Shown piece after piece: positions 62,546 to 64,000 of a stretch of DNA of 64,000 nt (position 1 is the first letter of the stretch; each line of letters starts with the position of its first letter). This stretch comes from Pseudoalteromonas luteoviolacea (lineage in GTDB: Bacteria > Pseudomonadota > Gammaproteobacteria > Enterobacterales > Alteromonadaceae): NCBI RefSeq assembly GCF_021654285.1, contig NZ_JAKFZS010000022.1:43564-107563 (forward strand), given 5' to 3'. The position numbers were made by a program, and so were the translations under genes. Below the pieces are notes generated by a model, which did no database searches, had not been told where the DNA came from, and saw nothing but the letters and a program-made list of their open reading frames with translations.

Positions 62546-62692
62546 ATGCGTTTAAAGCTATCAAAAAAATCTGTCAAATCTCTTTCGATCCAGCGTCCTA
62601 TCGATGCAAAGCAAACTCCACACATTGCGGGTGGTTATTTAGGCACTTGGACTTGCCCTGGTTCTCAGCCTTGCCAAGATAAGTTTGAATAA
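62546..62692 (+). CDS. Orphan double-glycine peptide, RiPP-precursor-like
   Basis: 48 residues from ATG 62546 behind AGGA. The first 30 residues form a basic leader-like part (MRLKLSKKSVKSLS) ending TPHIAGG, a double-glycine processing site. The remaining 18 residues (YLGTWTCPGSQPCQDKFE) contain two Cys plus Thr and Ser, as expected for a modified or disulfide-bridged peptide. Pseudoalteromonas genomes carry many such small peptides from recollection, without firm function. No modification enzyme or peptidase-transporter gene is within the window. A strong terminator follows, so it is a single-gene transcript. Confidence 0.7.
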   Translation: MRLKLSKKSVKSLSIQRPIDAKQTPHIAGGYLGTWTCPGSQPCQDKFE

Positions 62693-62707
62693 TTACGAAT
62701 AAGAGAA

Positions 62708-62733
62708 AAAGGCGACTATATATCGCCTTTTCT
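62708..62733 (+). terminator. Terminator of small peptide gene
   Basis: AAAAGGCGA (62708-62716) and TCGCCTTTT (62724-62732) form a 9-bp perfect stem with a seven-base loop, 15 bases after the stop codon. Confidence 0.85.
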
Positions 62734-62864
62734 GCACTAATATACTTTTTTGGTTTTTCATATCACAAGCTGAAATATTAGCTACCCGTATTATTTTACT
62801 GTACACCGACAAGTGGCACGCGTACTCTTCACTCTTTGACTATTTTGCTACTGAGAGTAAGTTC

Positions 62865-63518
62865 ATGAGTACCGCATTTTCTCGCCGTTTTGTGACCCTA
62901 GTTGAGCAATTTTCTGGCGGTAATAAACGTCAGTTTGCCGAATTAACTGGTAAATCTCCCTCACATATTTATCGTATTTGCCAAGGGCTGGGTCGCCCAT
63001 CAATGGCATACCTTGAACACTTATACAGTTTATTCTCCGTGGATTTAAATTGGTTACTTACCGGTGAACAAGCTACTGATGCGCCTACTCAACATAATCA
63101 AGATGATCTACTCGTGGTACCTAAATTGGACGTAGAAGCCAGTGCGGGCTTTGGTGCCATTAATGGCCAAGAAGACATCACAGAGCAATTTGCGCTGAAT
63201 AAACGTTGGTTACAATCACAGCTAGGAGTTCATAGCGACCGCTTGGCTTTTGTTTCTGTACGTGGTGATAGTATGCGACCGACCTTAGAGCATGGCGATA
63301 TGGTACTGGTTGATTTAAGCCAACAACAACCAAGTAAGACTGGTGTCTATATCATTCAAACCCAAGATGGCTTGATGGCCAAGAGGCTTCAACAAAAATC
63401 AGATCATATCGAAGTGATCAGTGATAACCCTGATTATCCAAGCTGGCAAATCAACTCCCAAAATGCAGAGCATCACGGCATAGCTGGGCGCATTGTTTGG
63501 TGTGGACGTAGTTTGTAA
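62865..63518 (+). CDS. LexA/CI-type repressor with S24 peptidase domain
   Basis: 217 residues. An N-terminal helix-turn-helix (NKRQFAELTGKSPSHIYRICQG) resembles XRE/CI domains; the C-terminal half is an S24 self-cleaving domain with Ser136 in RGDSMRP and Lys173 in LMAKRL. An Ala-Gly pair in EASAGFGA upstream is the expected cleavage place. Such proteins are phage or SOS-linked repressors, but no phage genes are around, so it is probably a stand-alone stress regulator. Its targets are unknown. Confidence 0.85.
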   Translation: MSTAFSRRFVTLVEQFSGGNKRQFAELTGKSPSHIYRICQGLGRPSMAYLEHLYSLFSVDLNWLLTGEQATDAPTQHNQDDLLVVPKLDVEASAGFGAINGQEDITEQFALNKRWLQSQLGVHSDRLAFVSVRGDSMRPTLEHGDMVLVDLSQQQPSKTGVYIIQTQDGLMAKRLQQKSDHIEVISDNPDYPSWQINSQNAEHHGIAGRIVWCGRSL

Positions 63519-63688
63519 CAGCTCCCGCGTATTTTCACATCCAAGGCGTTTTGGTGGCTGTATAACAGGCCACCTTTTCTTATCTCCCTTCCACCTCTGA
63601 TAAAAACACCATATTAAAACGTGAAGGCTCAATGGTGTAATGCAACAATATAATGACAAACCGCTTAAATTATTTTTCTGCAAGTAAA

Positions 63689-63809
63689 GTGCAAAAGGTT
63701 AGCGACAACGAACGAAGTGAGAGCGCTCTTTTTGCGCAAGGTGAATATCGTGCAAAATGCAACGACAGCGAGCGGAGCGAGTTCGCTTCTTTTGCGCAAG
63801 GTGAAATGA
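63689..63809. repeat. Two-unit imperfect tandem repeat, ~61 bp
   Basis: Units 63689-63749 and 63750-63809 share GTGCAAAA, an ACGA/GCGAGCGAAG-like middle and the ending TTTTGCGCAAGGTGAA. The middle parts (CGAACGAAGTGAG; CGAGCGGAGCGAG) are imperfectly palindromic. Likely an intergenic repeat family rather than CRISPR. Confidence 0.7.
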
Positions 63810-63953
63810 GCCGTTTTGACCTCTGATGAGGGACTGTATGTATTTAAAAGGAGTAAAGGGCAAAACCTGTGAAGGATGCTCCCTTCACCTTGCGCTAATT
63901 CGTCTCTTTATCAATGTGCATGACCTCTACAACTTTCGAGACGATTTAGCACG

Positions 63954-63984
63954 AAAAAACCCGTCGCATTTCTGCAACGGGTTT
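63954..63984 (-). terminator. Terminator for a gene beyond right edge
   Basis: AAACCCGT (63957-63964) and ACGGGTTT (63977-63984) pair, with inner GCA/TGC pairs; on the minus strand the stem is followed by a T-run. It therefore ends a leftward transcript from a gene outside the window. Confidence 0.75.
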
Positions 63985-64000
63985 GACGCACATGGATGTG

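Larger units (their letters stand above)
63519..64000. other. Gene-free end region
   Basis: 482 bases to the window edge with no credible gene on either strand. It contains the two-unit tandem repeat at 63689-63809 and a terminator for a minus-strand gene beyond the window at 63954-63984. Confidence 0.6.

Noticed and set aside
62865..63518. Prophage remnant indicated by the S24 repressor
   Set aside because: No integrase, structural phage gene or attachment-site repeat was found within the window.
63689..63809. CRISPR array
   Set aside because: Only two adjoining units without spacers of even size and no cas gene.

Overview
The window looks like chromosomal DNA of a marine gammaproteobacterium, most likely a Pseudoalteromonas. 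The evidence is the family mix: SthA, FabR and a desaturase together, secreted vibriolysin-type M4 proteases, GH18/GH20/GH97 enzymes, a GlyGly-CTERM protein and a large NRPS/PKS cluster. The genus is inferred from protein likeness only. No rRNA, tRNA, insertion sequence or CRISPR array was seen.

1-21488: an NRPS/PKS assembly line on the minus strand. Transcription order is FAAL-T-C-A-T (12524-17773), KS-AT-KR-ACP (8154-12521), then C-A-T-E-C-A-T-C... (7816 to beyond position 1). Upstream lie an MbtH protein, a PvdQ/penicillin-acylase-type Ntn hydrolase and a divergent PvdS/FecI-type ECF sigma factor with a clear Fur box. The logic resembles pyoverdine: acylate the N-terminus, build the peptide, remove the acyl chain in the periplasm. 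Adenylation pockets read by eye suggest a basic residue (lysine-type), then a malonate extension with ketoreduction, then D-Ser, then possibly Gly. That is compatible with an alterobactin-like siderophore, as inference.

21485-28911: a TerB-like protein, a lipoprotein, a secreted protein of unknown role, and leuABCD preceded by a leucine-rich leader peptide with a terminator/antiterminator attenuator. A GlyGly-CTERM PKD protein follows.

29309-42267: a secreted-protein island. Six minus-strand genes (42267 to 32026) appear to form one operon: an M4 metalloprotease, a Hint-domain protein, a stonustoxin-like MACPF/CDC protein, a GEVED protein, a second stonustoxin-like protein and a third MACPF/CDC-like protein. 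A shorter M4 protease paralogue faces it on the plus strand. I see this as a candidate multi-component pore-forming toxin system and the most novel part of the window.

42734-51532: fabR diverging from a fatty-acid desaturase with a FabR operator, sthA, a porin/cupredoxin pair, a GH97 alpha-glucosidase and an MFS transporter.

51607-60189: an AraC regulator, a GH20 hexosaminidase, a GlxA-type regulator coupled to an exported DJ-1/PfpI protein, and convergent genes for a trypsin-like protease and a GH18 chitinase, both with chitin-binding modules.

60484-64000: a solute-binding protein, an rRNA-methyltransferase-like protein, an orphan double-glycine peptide resembling a RiPP precursor, an S24-type repressor, and a short tandem repeat in a gene-free end region.
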